Virus record (IMG/VR): IMGVR_UViG_3300025728_000016
Coordinates: 1-45,734 of that record
Reading direction: 5' to 3' (one strand)
From: a virus
Length of the DNA: 45,734 nucleotides
Positions 6,053 through 13,814 of the stretch are shown in pieces. The number at the start of each line of letters is the position of its first letter. Position 1 is the stretch's first letter. Made by a program: the position numbers and the translations under genes. The notes under the pieces were generated by a model. That model did not search any database. It saw only the letters and a program-made list of their open reading frames with translations, and was not told the DNA's origin.

Positions 6053-6135
6053 GGATGCGTCCTTGATCAGTTGGTAACCGAATCATCCCGATGTTGGCAC
6101 TGAGCCACCACGGAAAACGTAACGAGGTTTTACGA

Positions 6136-6558
6136 ATGGAAGACTTTCTGGATGCGTGCCAGTCGGCGGTGAAGGGCAACGAGCCCAAAGCACTGGCCGC
6201 AAAGATGGGTGTTCCGCACGTGAGTCTGCTGCAACGCGCGAACCCGGACAACGACGCCCACCACCTGACCATCGAGCATCTGTACGGCGTGCTGCTGCAC
6301 ACCGGCGACATGCGCCCTCTGGTTGCGCTGGCATCCGAGTTCGGTTTCGACCTGGTTGCTCGCGATAAGCCGAAACCGACTGATCTGAACTCGGCGCTGA
6401 TGCGCCTGCACGTTGACCTGGCTGACGTCACTCGCTTGGCCCACGACGCCCAAGCGGACGGGCATGTGTGCTCGCGTGAGAAATCGGAACTGATCAAGGA
6501 AGCCGACGAGGTGATCGTCAGCCTGGAAGTGTTCAAGCAGTCCGTAAAGGTCGCCTGA
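6136..6558 (+). CDS. Phage CII-family regulator
   Basis: The 140-residue protein fits the phage regulatory CII (CP76-type) family: an N-terminal DNA-binding helical region with AVKGNEPKALAAKMGVPHVSLLQRANP, then HHLTIEHLYGVLLHTGDMRPLVALASEFGF and a C-terminal coiled segment. It lies downstream of cro as lambda cII does and would act in the lysis-lysogeny choice. The ATG at 6136 has ACGAGG eight bases upstream. Confidence 0.85.
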   Translation: MEDFLDACQSAVKGNEPKALAAKMGVPHVSLLQRANPDNDAHHLTIEHLYGVLLHTGDMRPLVALASEFGFDLVARDKPKPTDLNSALMRLHVDLADVTRLAHDAQADGHVCSREKSELIKEADEVIVSLEVFKQSVKVA

Positions 6559-6574
6559 TCTGCGGGCTCAAAAA

Positions 6575-6597
6575 AGCCACCGGACAGGGTGGCTATT
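6575..6597. terminator. Hairpin terminator after cII
   Basis: Stem AGCCACC/GGTGGCT with a 6-nt loop. On the plus strand it is followed by ATTTG only; on the minus strand by TTTTTT. It could attenuate the early transcript at a tR1-like position, or end leftward transcription. Confidence 0.55.
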
Positions 6598-6618
6598 TGC
6601 AAAACGAGTGAGGCAAGT

Positions 6619-7440
6619 ATGCACAGCCAACAGATTTTGAGCAACACCCCTCAAGCCGCGCCACGTTTTGCTATCTCAGAAAACGTGGCGCGCGTCGTCT
6701 CCATGTCAAGCCAAGAGATAGCAGATCTGGTTGGTTCTCGGCATGACAAAGTGAAGCAATCAATCGAGCGACTCGCAGTGCGGGGTGCAATCCAACTCCC
6801 CCCAATGGGGGAAGTCAAAAATCACCTTGGTCAATTGGTCGAGCAGTACCAAGTCTGCAAGCGCGACAGCTTCGTGGTTGTCGCCCAGCTTTCTCCAGAA
6901 TTCACCGCCGCGCTTGTTGACCGCTGGCAGGAGCTTGAGTCACGGCAGTCCGTCACGCTTCCTGACTTCTCTAATCCGGCAGCTGCTGCGCGCGCTTGGG
7001 CTGATGAGGTCGAGAAAAAACAGGAGGCGGAAAAAGCACAGGCCCTCCTCAGCATCGAAGTGCAGGCTCAGGCCAAGAAGATCGACCACCTTGAGAACCT
7101 GTTCAAGGAGGGGATGACACCGACGCAGTTCTGCAAAGGACTCAACGGGGTCAACGTTATGCAGGTTGGTCACTTCCTTGAGGGCCGCAGCTGGCTCTAC
7201 AACGAGAGCAAGTCCGGTACTCGCTGGCGCGTCGGCTCGTACGCCCGCGACATGTACATGACCGAGCATCAACAGGAAATCACGCCTCACGGCAAAGAAT
7301 CGTTCATCACTTTCACACCAGTCCTGCTGTGCAAGGGCGCTGTACGCCTTTACGAACTGTACCTGGCCGGCAAGTTGCCCATGAAGAAGAACTGGGACGG
7401 CTTGCATACCCACGACAAGGCTGTTCGGGGTGCCGCATGA
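6619..7440 (+). CDS. Rha-family regulator with C-terminal antirepressor domain
   Basis: This 273-residue protein has a Rha module at residues about 30-110 (VVSMSSQEIADLVGSRHDKVKQSIERL, later VAQLSPEFTAALVDRWQELE), a coiled linker rich in E/K/Q, and a C-terminal antirepressor-type domain (MTPTQFCKGLNGVNVMQVGHFLEGRSWLY, GKESFITFTPVLLCKGAVRLYELYLAGKL). Rha proteins interfere with growth of some phages in certain hosts, and the C-terminal domain type binds DNA or repressors. The start at 6619 follows GAGTGAGG. A perfect hairpin repeat lies inside codons 14-25, which may be an autoregulatory site. Confidence 0.88.
   Translation: MHSQQILSNTPQAAPRFAISENVARVVSMSSQEIADLVGSRHDKVKQSIERLAVRGAIQLPPMGEVKNHLGQLVEQYQVCKRDSFVVVAQLSPEFTAALVDRWQELESRQSVTLPDFSNPAAAARAWADEVEKKQEAEKAQALLSIEVQAQAKKIDHLENLFKEGMTPTQFCKGLNGVNVMQVGHFLEGRSWLYNESKSGTRWRVGSYARDMYMTEHQQEITPHGKESFITFTPVLLCKGAVRLYELYLAGKLPMKKNWDGLHTHDKAVRGAA
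6657..6692. repeat. Hairpin element copy 2 (GCGCCACG family)
   Basis: Perfect 13-bp arms CGCGCCACGTTTT and AAAACGTGGCGCG with a 10-base loop lie within the 5' coding part of the Rha gene. The outer word GCGCCACG is shared with the copies at 3,817 and 15,484; the inner bases change in a compensating way. Confidence 0.6.
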
Positions 7441-8339
7441 GCATGGGCCTTATGGTCGCCGCGATGAAGATTCGCGTCGGCAATCCACTGCGCAAACTGG
7501 TGCTGCTGAAGCTGGCTGACAACGCCAGCGATCTGGGCGAATGCTGGCCTTCGTATCAGCACATCGCCGATCAGTGCGAGATCAGCAAACGCTCCGTCAT
7601 GAACCACATCACCGCCTTGTGTGATGCAGGTCTCCTCCGTAAGGAAATCCGCAAGGGCGGCCCGAAGGGTAACTCCTCCAATGTGTACTTTCTGACGCTG
7701 GAGGGTGGTGCACCTCCTGCACCAGGGGTAGTGAAGGACGTTCACCAGGGTGGTGCAACTGATACACCCCCTAGTGCAGGAGATTCACTAGGGGGTGGTG
7801 CAGGAGCTGCACCCAGAACCAGTCACTCTTCTGAATCAGTCAAGGAACCAGTCACTGAACCAATTGCGACCCAGGCTGACGCCAAGGCCGCGACGGGGCA
7901 AGTTGTCCCGTTCACTCCCCAGCAGCCGCGGTGCGCCATCCCCGAGGACATGCCGGGCCCCAAAGACCAAACGAGCAAGACGTTCAAGACCTGGGCGAAC
8001 TACGCCATGGCCTATCGCAAGCGCCACGGTGCATGGCCTGTCTGGAATGCCAAGGTCGCCGGCCAGGTGAGCCAGATCATCGACCGTCTCGGCATCGAGG
8101 TTGCCCACCACGTCTCCGCCTTCTTCGTGACCATCAACGACGCGAAGGTCGTGACCAACATGCACAGCATTGGCGATCTGCTGCTGAAGGCCGAGGGCTA
8201 TCACACCCAGTGGGCCACCGGTCGCCAGATGAATGGCCGCACCGCCCGCCAGATCGAAGACACCCAAGCAAACATCAACGCCGCGCAGCAGGCCGCCCAG
8301 AACATCCGCGAAGGAGGCCCGCGCAATGCTTTCCTCTGA
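7437..8339 (+). CDS. Replication initiator, lambda O-like
   Basis: The 300-residue protein starts in an ATGA overlap with Rha. The N-terminus is a winged-helix replication domain (LRKLVLLKLADNASDLGECWPSYQHIADQCEISKRSVMNHITALCDAGLLRK), the usual phage O-type fold. The middle, about residues 88-130, is Gly/Ala/Pro rich because the DNA there encodes five origin iterons. The C-terminal half (TSKTFKTWANYAMAYRKRHGAWP and following) probably contacts the helicase loader. Position after the regulators and before the Nin genes matches lambda. Confidence 0.85.
   Translation: MSMGLMVAAMKIRVGNPLRKLVLLKLADNASDLGECWPSYQHIADQCEISKRSVMNHITALCDAGLLRKEIRKGGPKGNSSNVYFLTLEGGAPPAPGVVKDVHQGGATDTPPSAGDSLGGGAGAAPRTSHSSESVKEPVTEPIATQADAKAATGQVVPFTPQQPRCAIPEDMPGPKDQTSKTFKTWANYAMAYRKRHGAWPVWNAKVAGQVSQIIDRLGIEVAHHVSAFFVTINDAKVVTNMHSIGDLLLKAEGYHTQWATGRQMNGRTARQIEDTQANINAAQQAAQNIREGGPRNAFL
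7708..7812. promoter_or_regulatory. Phage replication origin, five iterons
   Basis: Five 15-bp elements of the form GTG(C/A)A-N5-T(G/T/A)CAC occur at 7708, 7731, 7753, 7774 and 7798, spaced 21-24 bp apart. Examples are GTGCACCTCCTGCAC and GTGAAGGACGTTCAC. Each is a near palindrome. They lie inside the O-like gene, exactly as lambda ori lies in gene O, and a less GC-rich stretch follows. They are the expected binding sites of the protein encoded around them. Confidence 0.8.
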
Positions 8340-9108
8340 CGAAATCGCACAACTGGCAGGGGCGATCTGCGCCACTGCCGAGACGCTGGGCCAGACCATC
8401 AGCGCAGGTGCTGCTCAGCTGATGGCCGAAGACCTCGCTGAATACTCAGCGGGCGACATCCGCAAAGCGCTGCAGTCCTGCCGCCGTGAGCTAACCGGCA
8501 AGCTGACCTTGGCCGCCGTGCTCAGCCGCATTCAGGCCGAGGATGGGCGTCCAGGGCGTGACGAAGCGTGGGCCATAGCTTTGGCGTCCAGTGACGAGTT
8601 CGACACGGTCGTCATGACCGACGAAATCCAGCTGGCTCTGAACGCTGCTCGTCCAGTGCTTGATGCCGGCGACAAGGTCGGCGCCCGCATGGCGTTCATC
8701 AGCGCTTACGACCGGTTCGTGACTGAAGCCCGCACCAACGCTCAGCCGGTGAACTGGCATATCTCGCTCGGGTTTGACGCTGGTCGCCGCATTGCCGCCA
8801 TCAACAAAGCCGCCGAGCTGCAGCGCATTCCGCAAGAACGTGCACAGCTGCTTATCGCTGACATGACCCACGAATCGGTCACTGAAGACGGGCGCGCTAT
8901 CGCAGGGCTGCTCACCGGCGCCGTCGCCAAGCCATCCGTGGACGTCGGCATGAAGATCCGTGAAATCAAACAAGGCCTTCAGCGCAAAAACGCCCAACGC
9001 AAGTTGGTAGAAGCCCATCGCCGCCGGCAAGAACGCCGCGACCTAAACGAACGGGTCATCAAGCACATGGAAGCTATCGAAGAGCTGCAGAAGCGGAGGG
9101 CGTCCTGA
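8326..9108 (+). CDS. Replication-module protein, possible lambda P counterpart
   Basis: This 260-residue protein overlaps the O-like gene by 14 bp and has a strong start signal (GAAGGAGGCCCGCGCA). The N-terminal half is helical (LSSDEIAQLAGAICATAETLG, DIRKALQSCRREL); the last 50 residues are a highly basic coiled coil (QGLQRKNAQRKLVEAHRRRQ). I see no Walker motifs, so it is not a DnaC-type ATPase. Its place suggests helicase loading or another replication role, by position only. Confidence 0.65.
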   Translation: MLSSDEIAQLAGAICATAETLGQTISAGAAQLMAEDLAEYSAGDIRKALQSCRRELTGKLTLAAVLSRIQAEDGRPGRDEAWAIALASSDEFDTVVMTDEIQLALNAARPVLDAGDKVGARMAFISAYDRFVTEARTNAQPVNWHISLGFDAGRRIAAINKAAELQRIPQERAQLLIADMTHESVTEDGRAIAGLLTGAVAKPSVDVGMKIREIKQGLQRKNAQRKLVEAHRRRQERRDLNERVIKHMEAIEELQKRRAS

Positions 9109-9617
9109 TGGCCATCACCGAGCTTCGCCAGCAGCAGCTGCTTCACGGGCAATCCTCGATCGCGAGGAAGGTCTTCGAGTTCGTCCCGATTCAAGACGTC
9201 TGGAGCACACACGAAATTCACAACGCCTCGCTGGCGGTGAATGCCACGACCGTTTCGTCCTACGCGGTTCGCCGCGCACTCGGCGAGCTCAAAGATGCCG
9301 GGCTGATCCGTGAGCCCATCAGCGGCAAGTTCCAGCGCGACTCAGCCACCGCCAAACCAAAAAAGGAAGTAGCCATGACCCAACCATCCAAGCCGACTGT
9401 AGTTGCGATCAAAAAGCCGGAAGGCGCGCTGGATGTTCTGGCTGCGCTGTCTGGCGAAGTAGTGAGCCTGTCCGAGGAGTTCGGCAAGCGCATGAAGGCG
9501 ATGGCCGCGCGCATCGAAGAGGTTGCTTTGTCGGTAGAGGCGGAGCGTGAGAGCAATGCGGAAGCGCTGGGCAAGCTCAAGCAACTGCAGGCTCTGCTGA
9601 AGGGGATCGCGCAATGA
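9108..9617 (+). CDS. Winged-helix protein with coiled-coil tail
   Basis: The 169-residue protein overlaps its upstream neighbour by one base (TGATG). Residues about 20-75 look like a winged helix (IQDVWSTHEIHNASL, SSYAVRRALGELKDAGLIRE). A linker rich in K, P and T follows, then a long helix (DVLAALSGEVVSLSEEFGKRMKAMAARIEEV). It may regulate or assist replication. Family not recognised. Confidence 0.65.
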   Translation: MAITELRQQQLLHGQSSIARKVFEFVPIQDVWSTHEIHNASLAVNATTVSSYAVRRALGELKDAGLIREPISGKFQRDSATAKPKKEVAMTQPSKPTVVAIKKPEGALDVLAALSGEVVSLSEEFGKRMKAMAARIEEVALSVEAERESNAEALGKLKQLQALLKGIAQ

Positions 9618-9931
9618 CGTCCCGCGACCAATTCGAAACCCGCTTCCCGGTACCCGAAGGCGTCACCTGGAACCCTGAAACCTCTCGCTACGTCCTGACC
9701 GAGCTGCGCAGGTCGACCGTATCCACCTATGAGGCGCACGTCGAGCGCTGGGTGGTGTGGCAGGCCTGCCGGGATTCGCTGGCAGTCGCTATGCCGCCGG
9801 TGCCGAAAGCGCCAGAGCCGCCTGAAGACGCTATCGATGACAGCTTCATGGATGGCCACTGCGCGGCTATCCGTATGCGCAACGCCTGCTACCTGGCCAT
9901 CGAAGCCGCTGGTGTGAGGATCAAACCATGA
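9614..9931 (+). CDS. Hypothetical early protein, 105 residues
   Basis: It overlaps its neighbours by ATGA at both ends, a sign of a real coupled operon gene. Residues include VTWNPETSRYV, a W-rich helix (HVERWVVWQACRDSL) and a C-terminal helix with MRNACYLAIEAAGV. This resembles small early proteins common in Pseudomonas prophages. No function inferred. Confidence 0.65.
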   Translation: MTSRDQFETRFPVPEGVTWNPETSRYVLTELRRSTVSTYEAHVERWVVWQACRDSLAVAMPPVPKAPEPPEDAIDDSFMDGHCAAIRMRNACYLAIEAAGVRIKP

Positions 9932-10245
9932 CTGCCGAAATCCATCAGTTCCCGGCATCTCGCCGCCTCGAAAACAGACGCATCGCCGCCAATCAGGCCA
10001 AGCGTAACGAGCTGGCCGACTACCTGCGAACTGTCGCCAAGTGGATTCAGGCCGACGACGTGGAGTCTGAGCCTACCGCCTTGCTTCTGGTGTTGTCCGG
10101 CAAGCGCGGCGATGAGGTCGTCTGGAAGGGCTACAACGGCAACGCCGAAGTCAGCCTACGTGACGCAGGCAATGCTGCTCAGGCGCAGGTCGCCTCGCCG
10201 TTCAAGCGCCGTGGCGGCAATTTCCACGATCGGAGGAAGGTATGA
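9928..10245 (+). CDS. Hypothetical early protein, 105 residues
   Basis: It starts MTAEIHQFPASRRLENRR in an ATGA overlap and ends in a basic tail (FKRRGGNFHDRRKV). The middle has EPTALLLVLSGKRGDEVVWKGYN, a short sheet-like region. The E-I-H-Q-F-P opening is common among small phage and host proteins of this genus. Unknown role. Confidence 0.65.
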   Translation: MTAEIHQFPASRRLENRRIAANQAKRNELADYLRTVAKWIQADDVESEPTALLLVLSGKRGDEVVWKGYNGNAEVSLRDAGNAAQAQVASPFKRRGGNFHDRRKV

Positions 10246-10358
10246 ACAACCGCATCTGGATCGTCCTGACCATCATCCTCGTGGTAGCCGGTTATGGCTT
10301 TCACCACAAAGTTCAGCGGGTGACTGCGCCTGTAAGCATGGGGAGCGTCTTCAGATGA
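10242..10358 (+). CDS. Small single-pass membrane protein, 38 residues
   Basis: The frame ATG AAC AAC CGC to TGA has an excellent start (CGGAGGAAGGT) and ATGA overlaps on both sides. It encodes MNNRIWIVLTIILVVAGYG followed by a basic tail, so one membrane helix at residues about 5-19. Too short for most gene finders, but the coupling and ribosome site make it convincing. Function unknown. Confidence 0.7.
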   Translation: MNNRIWIVLTIILVVAGYGFHHKVQRVTAPVSMGSVFR

Positions 10359-10570
10359 GCCTGCGCGAACAGATACTTGCCTACATGCGTCAATGCCGCG
10401 CCCAGAACTGCAACGTCTTCTGCACCTGGTGGTTCCGTTTCGACGTGACGCCATACACGACGAAGGAAATCCGGCGTGAGCTCGAAAAGATGCGCACCGA
10501 TGGCCTTGTCACTTCTGATCATAGCCAGCGGAGCAACACCAAGTGGTCGCTCGCGGAGGATTGCCAATGA
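10355..10570 (+). CDS. Small winged-helix-like protein
   Basis: The 71-residue protein begins MSLREQILAYMRQCRAQN, then TPYTTKEIRRELEKMRTDGLVTSDHSQRSNTKWSL. This is the shape of a minimal winged helix: helix, recognition helix, then a beta wing. It probably binds DNA as an early regulator. It overlaps its neighbours by ATGA on both sides. Confidence 0.65.
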   Translation: MSLREQILAYMRQCRAQNCNVFCTWWFRFDVTPYTTKEIRRELEKMRTDGLVTSDHSQRSNTKWSLAEDCQ

Positions 10571-11046
10571 CCGACATTCAGGATTTGAAAGCCATCGCCG
10601 AGCGCTGCAAAGGTTACCAGCCGCTGCGATTCATGCAGAGCTATGGCGCTCTGTACATCCGTAATGACAACGGCATTGTTTTCGACGTGCATCAGAACCG
10701 CTCATTCCCCGACTTCATGTCCCAAAACAAGGACTACGCGGATTTGGTGCTCGCCGCCAACCCTGCGGTAGTTCTTGAGCTGATCGCCGAACTGGAAAAG
10801 GTCAAAGCCGACCGCAAGGCGTGCTGGGAAGAATTCAAGGTTCAAGGCCGTCAGCTTGATCTGGTCAGGGATGAAAACGAGAACCTTCGTCAGGATGCCC
10901 GTCGCTGGCAGTGCGTGAGAAACGCCGTCCCGATGCAATCCCCGTACGCCGTATGGCGCGAGGGATCACATGTGGTGCTCGGTAAGGACGCTGATGAGTT
11001 GGTTGACAACTTCCTGTCGCACGCCAAGGAGGACAGCCATGACTGA
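10567..11046 (+). CDS. Ead/Ea22-like early protein
   Basis: The 159-residue protein starts MTDIQDLKAIAERC and contains PDFMSQNKDYADLVLAANPAVVLELIAELEKVKADR followed by a coiled coil (RQLDLVRDENENLRQDARRWQCVR) and a C-terminal GKDADELVDNFL. The phrase on A-N-P-A-V-V-L-E-L-I and the R-W-x-x-x-R pattern are typical of Ead/Ea22 and similar accessory proteins of lambdoid phages. These are non-essential and of unknown activity. Confidence 0.7.
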   Translation: MTDIQDLKAIAERCKGYQPLRFMQSYGALYIRNDNGIVFDVHQNRSFPDFMSQNKDYADLVLAANPAVVLELIAELEKVKADRKACWEEFKVQGRQLDLVRDENENLRQDARRWQCVRNAVPMQSPYAVWREGSHVVLGKDADELVDNFLSHAKEDSHD

Positions 11047-11455
11047 AGTCCTCATGCGCAGTCGTGAAGACACCAGCCGCCTCATGGGCATCCTGCACGC
11101 GACTGACTTCACAAAGCCCAAGCTAATCGTGATCAAGGAGCCTGACCGCAACGGGGAGCAGAACAAGAAGCTCCACGCCATGCTGGCCGACATCTCCCGC
11201 CAGGTGGAGCACGCCGGGCGCAAGTGGGACGTGACGGTATGGAAGCGTCTCTGCACTGCTGCCTGGCTGCGCGAGAGCGGCGAAACCATCCAGATGATCC
11301 CGGCCATCGACGGAAAGGGCATCGACGTCCTGTACGAGCGCACCAGCAAGCTGAGCGTGAGCAAGTGTGCCGAGTTGATCGAGTGGGTTTCCGCGTTCGG
11401 CGCCGAGCACCAGGTTCGCTGGACGCAGAAGGATCTGTGGGAGGGCCGCTACTGA
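11039..11455 (+). CDS. ninB: NinB recombination protein
   Basis: This 138-residue protein matches the lambda NinB (Orf) family: KPKLIVIKEPDRNGEQNKKLHAMLADISRQVEHAGRKWDVTVWKRLCTAAWLRE and the C-terminal VSAFGAEHQVRW. NinB-type proteins bind single-stranded DNA and help load recombinase, standing in for RecFOR. It lies in the nin position ahead of NinG, overlapping the upstream gene by 8 bp. Confidence 0.9.
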   Translation: MTEVLMRSREDTSRLMGILHATDFTKPKLIVIKEPDRNGEQNKKLHAMLADISRQVEHAGRKWDVTVWKRLCTAAWLRESGETIQMIPAIDGKGIDVLYERTSKLSVSKCAELIEWVSAFGAEHQVRWTQKDLWEGRY

Positions 11456-11721
11456 TGAGTCATCAATTCAAGCCGGGCGATCTGGCGCTGACGACAAGAG
11501 ACGGTTTGGTACTTCCAGCCATGAGTCAGGTCGAGCTGGTTGGACGCATTCCAGAGGGAACAGAGGTCGTCGCTAAAAGCGGCGAGGGTTTCATTGCTCA
11601 GGCTGGCCTGTGGGAGGTTACGGCTAACGGCGGGCGATTTGCCTATCACGAAGCTTATCTCATGCCCCTGCGCGGTGACTTCGCTCCCAGGCAAGCCAAG
11701 TCCTTCGAGGTGCCAGCATGA
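11455..11721 (+). CDS. Hypothetical protein in the nin region
   Basis: The 88-residue protein overlaps NinB by one base (TGATG). It looks beta-rich, like a small SH3-type barrel: KPGDLALTTRDG, SQVELVGRIPEGTEV, QAGLWEVTANGG, EAYLMPLRG. Related small proteins sit in many Pseudomonas phage nin regions. No known activity. Confidence 0.65.
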   Translation: MSHQFKPGDLALTTRDGLVLPAMSQVELVGRIPEGTEVVAKSGEGFIAQAGLWEVTANGGRFAYHEAYLMPLRGDFAPRQAKSFEVPA

Positions 11722-11825
11722 AGACCATTCAGGCCCTCATCAGGGTAGCCCGCTGCTTCGTCACGCTGCTGGAAGCCGGTTATGCGGTACAGCCGCTGTC
11801 CGTTCAGCATGGGGGTGGGCTGTGA
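11718..11825 (+). CDS. Small ORF coupled to ninG, 35 residues
   Basis: ATG AAG ACC begins in an ATGA overlap and the stop TGA overlaps the GTG start of NinG. The protein MKTIQALIRVARCFVTLLEAG ends in a Gly-rich tail. One amphipathic or membrane-type helix. It may serve mainly to couple translation into NinG. Confidence 0.55.
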   Translation: MKTIQALIRVARCFVTLLEAGYAVQPLSVQHGGGL

Positions 11826-12415
11826 CCGAGCAGGCAGAGAAGAAGTCGCCTCGCCCAAAGAAATGCCGGGTATCCACCTGCAGGGCCTCATTCGTCCCGC
11901 GCGCATTGTTCCAAACCTGGTGCTCGCCTGACTGCGCCTTGGTCATCGTCCGCCAGCGGCAGGAGAAGCAGCGCAAGTCGTTCGCCCAGCGTGAGCGTCG
12001 GGAGATCAAGGTCCGCAGGGAGAAGCTGAAGAGCAGGGCGGATCACATGGCCGATACCCAGCGCGCTTTCAATGCCTGGATACGCCAGCGCGATGCGGGC
12101 CAGCCCTGCATCAGCTGCGGAACAACGGCTGATGTCCAGTACTGCGCCGGCCACTATCGGACGACAGCCGCTGCTCCAGAGCTCCGCTTCGAGCCGCTGA
12201 ACGTCCATCTGCAATGCAACCGCAACTGCAACATGGGCAAGTCCGGCAACCTGCTGGGGTATCGACCAAGACTGATCGAGAAGATCGGACTGGCGGCCGT
12301 TGAATGGCTCGAGGGCCCGCATGAGCCCAAGAAATACACGATTGAAGACCTTAAGGCGTTGACCGCGCACTACAGGAAGCTGACCAGAGAATTGAAACGG
12401 GGAGAAGTAGCATGA
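11822..12415 (+). CDS. ninG: NinG / Rap recombination protein
   Basis: GTG start in a GTGA overlap gives 197 residues of the NinG (Rap) family: N-terminal zinc-type cysteines ([19 protein letters not shown]), a basic helix ([25 protein letters not shown]) and the characteristic HNH-like part with [47 protein letters not shown]-type pattern. In lambda, Rap is a structure-specific endonuclease acting on recombination intermediates. Confidence 0.92.
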   Translation: [197 protein letters not shown]

Positions 12416-12993
12416 AGATCAATTCCGCACGCCAAGCATGGCACGACTGCACCTACAACCCAGCTCCTGGCCAATCCTCTGATGTCGTTCAGCTGGGCGT
12501 GGTTGTTCAGGCCACAGAGCGCGGGCCGAACGCGAACCATGCCGTGCACAGTGCGCTGGCCGGTCACATTCAGTCGGTCATCGCCAAGCTACACCCTCAG
12601 GTCCGTGTGTTTGGCGAGTACATGTACGCCGCACACCGCAGCGACGACATCCGCGAAGCGGCGGAGGAGGTGGTATTCGGCATGGTCGTCTCCAAGTCCA
12701 AGCGCATGACCGCAGCGAAGCGCGAAAAGCTGGAGTACGTGGTGAAGGGCGTGATGCGCCGGTATCGCTACATGCACCAGGGCGGGCAGTCGGCCAACGA
12801 AGATCCGCTGATCAAGCCCGAGGGGTTCCGCAGCTGGTTATGGGCTGAGTACGGGTGCCGGCTTGAATCGTGCGCCTGGGCAAGGGATTGGGAGGCGGTT
12901 ATCACTCTGATATTCGAGTGCTGCGAAGATCTTGATAGGATGGCGTTGAGCCCGGTTGGGGCGGTGATTTATCAGATGAGGGAAGCGGCATGA
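12412..12993 (+). CDS. Possible late antiterminator (Q-position protein)
   Basis: The 193-residue protein overlaps NinG by ATGA and ends the early operon but for one small gene. It is basic in the middle (SKSKRMTAAKREKLEYVVKGVMRRYRYMHQGG) and has C-terminal helices with WARDWEAVITLIFECCEDLDRM. I do not recognise a classical Q or DUF1133 motif. The call rests on position: after nin, directly before a promoter-plus-terminator arrangement like lambda pR'-tR' (13,229-13,325). Confidence 0.45.
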   Translation: MKINSARQAWHDCTYNPAPGQSSDVVQLGVVVQATERGPNANHAVHSALAGHIQSVIAKLHPQVRVFGEYMYAAHRSDDIREAAEEVVFGMVVSKSKRMTAAKREKLEYVVKGVMRRYRYMHQGGQSANEDPLIKPEGFRSWLWAEYGCRLESCAWARDWEAVITLIFECCEDLDRMALSPVGAVIYQMREAA

Positions 12994-13220
12994 GCTCGAC
13001 TAAAGAGGCATTGCAGGTTGCAGTTGAGAAGAAGAAAGCGGCGGAAGCGGAAATCAGCTCTTTCATCATCGATAAATTGCGGGCGCTGGCAGACGAAACC
13101 GGGCTGAGCATCAAAGAAGTAGAGGTGGATGTGATCACTGTAAGCATCGAAAGGATGGGGCAGGAAAGAGAAGATACCGTCATTGGAGGGGTGAAAACGT
13201 CGATCAGTTTTGACTTCTGA
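12990..13220 (+). CDS. Hypothetical protein at end of early operon
   Basis: The 76-residue protein begins MSSTKEALQVAVEKKKAAEAEISSF in an ATGA overlap. It is a charged helix followed by a short sheet (KEVEVDVITVSIERMG, VKTSISFDF). It resembles small helical phage proteins of unknown role. The possible late promoter begins nine bases after its stop. Confidence 0.6.
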   Translation: MSSTKEALQVAVEKKKAAEAEISSFIIDKLRALADETGLSIKEVEVDVITVSIERMGQEREDTVIGGVKTSISFDF

Positions 13221-13228
13221 AACGTGTC

Positions 13229-13257
13229 TTGACTTCCCGCACGGCTGAGGGCATCAT
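13229..13257 (+). promoter_or_regulatory. Possible late promoter (pR'-like)
   Basis: TTGACT (13229-13234) and CATCAT (13252-13257) are 17 bases apart. The -10 is weak. A terminator sits 45 bases downstream with no gene between, which is the expected layout of a Q-controlled late promoter. A small hairpin TTGCC-TAC-GGCAA lies between. Confidence 0.4.
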
Positions 13258-13301
13258 TTCGCCACATTGAGTATTTTGCCTACGGCAACTTGCTCCGAAA
13301 G

Positions 13302-13325
13302 ACCCGCCATCGAGCGGGTTTTTTT
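13302..13325 (+). terminator. Strong terminator, tR'-like
   Basis: Stem ACCCGC/GCGGGT with a 6-nt loop and seven T. It follows the possible late promoter and precedes the late region, so late genes would need read-through. Confidence 0.85.
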
Positions 13326-13415
13326 GTGCCCATTCGTCGCTCCCGCTGCACCACCAGTCATGTCGCCTTTCCTACCTATATGCGCGGAAATTCTGCGCCT
13401 AACCGGGAGAAGGTC

Positions 13416-13781
13416 ATGAGCATCGACAACAATGGGCCGCAAGCAGCTTACCCCGGCCCTGATGAGGAACAGCCCGATACGGGTGAGGATCATGGTTCGG
13501 GGTTGGAGCAAACCCGCTCTGAGCCGAAACAGGGCGACACCGGGCGGCCTGCAGACTGGGACCCACCGCCTGGTAATCCAGGCTCTGACCAAGACGCACA
13601 AGTAGATCGGGGTAACGGCACTGCGCGTACTGGCACCGATGATGATCTCGGCTTTGACCCAGATTCGCCGGATGTCTCTGATCCGCAGGTTGACCCTCTG
13701 CACCCAGCCAAAACCAGCAACGATCCTGTATCGCGAGAAGCGGTTCCCGGAGAAGAGAGCACTGGTCACACGCCCACATAG
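13416..13781 (+). CDS. Acidic, disordered protein, 121 residues
   Basis: Starts MSIDNNGPQAAYPGP behind GGGAGAAGGTC. The protein is dominated by D, G, P, S, T, E and N with almost no hydrophobics (DPPPGNPGSDQDAQVD, TDDDLGFDPDSPDVSDPQVD). It must be intrinsically disordered and strongly acidic. It stands alone between two terminators. It could be a DNA-mimic or protein-binding peptide, but that is speculation. The opposite strand is open for a similar length; the start signal favours this strand. Confidence 0.6.
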   Translation: MSIDNNGPQAAYPGPDEEQPDTGEDHGSGLEQTRSEPKQGDTGRPADWDPPPGNPGSDQDAQVDRGNGTARTGTDDDLGFDPDSPDVSDPQVDPLHPAKTSNDPVSREAVPGEESTGHTPT

Positions 13782-13814
13782 CGCGTCGTTTGATCAGTAT
13801 CTCGCGAGATTTGC

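Noticed and set aside
13254-13769. 171-codon minus-strand frame opposite the acidic protein
   Set aside because: No ribosome site, very Arg/Ile-rich and reads through a plus-strand terminator. The acidic protein has the better start, though its own reality is not certain.
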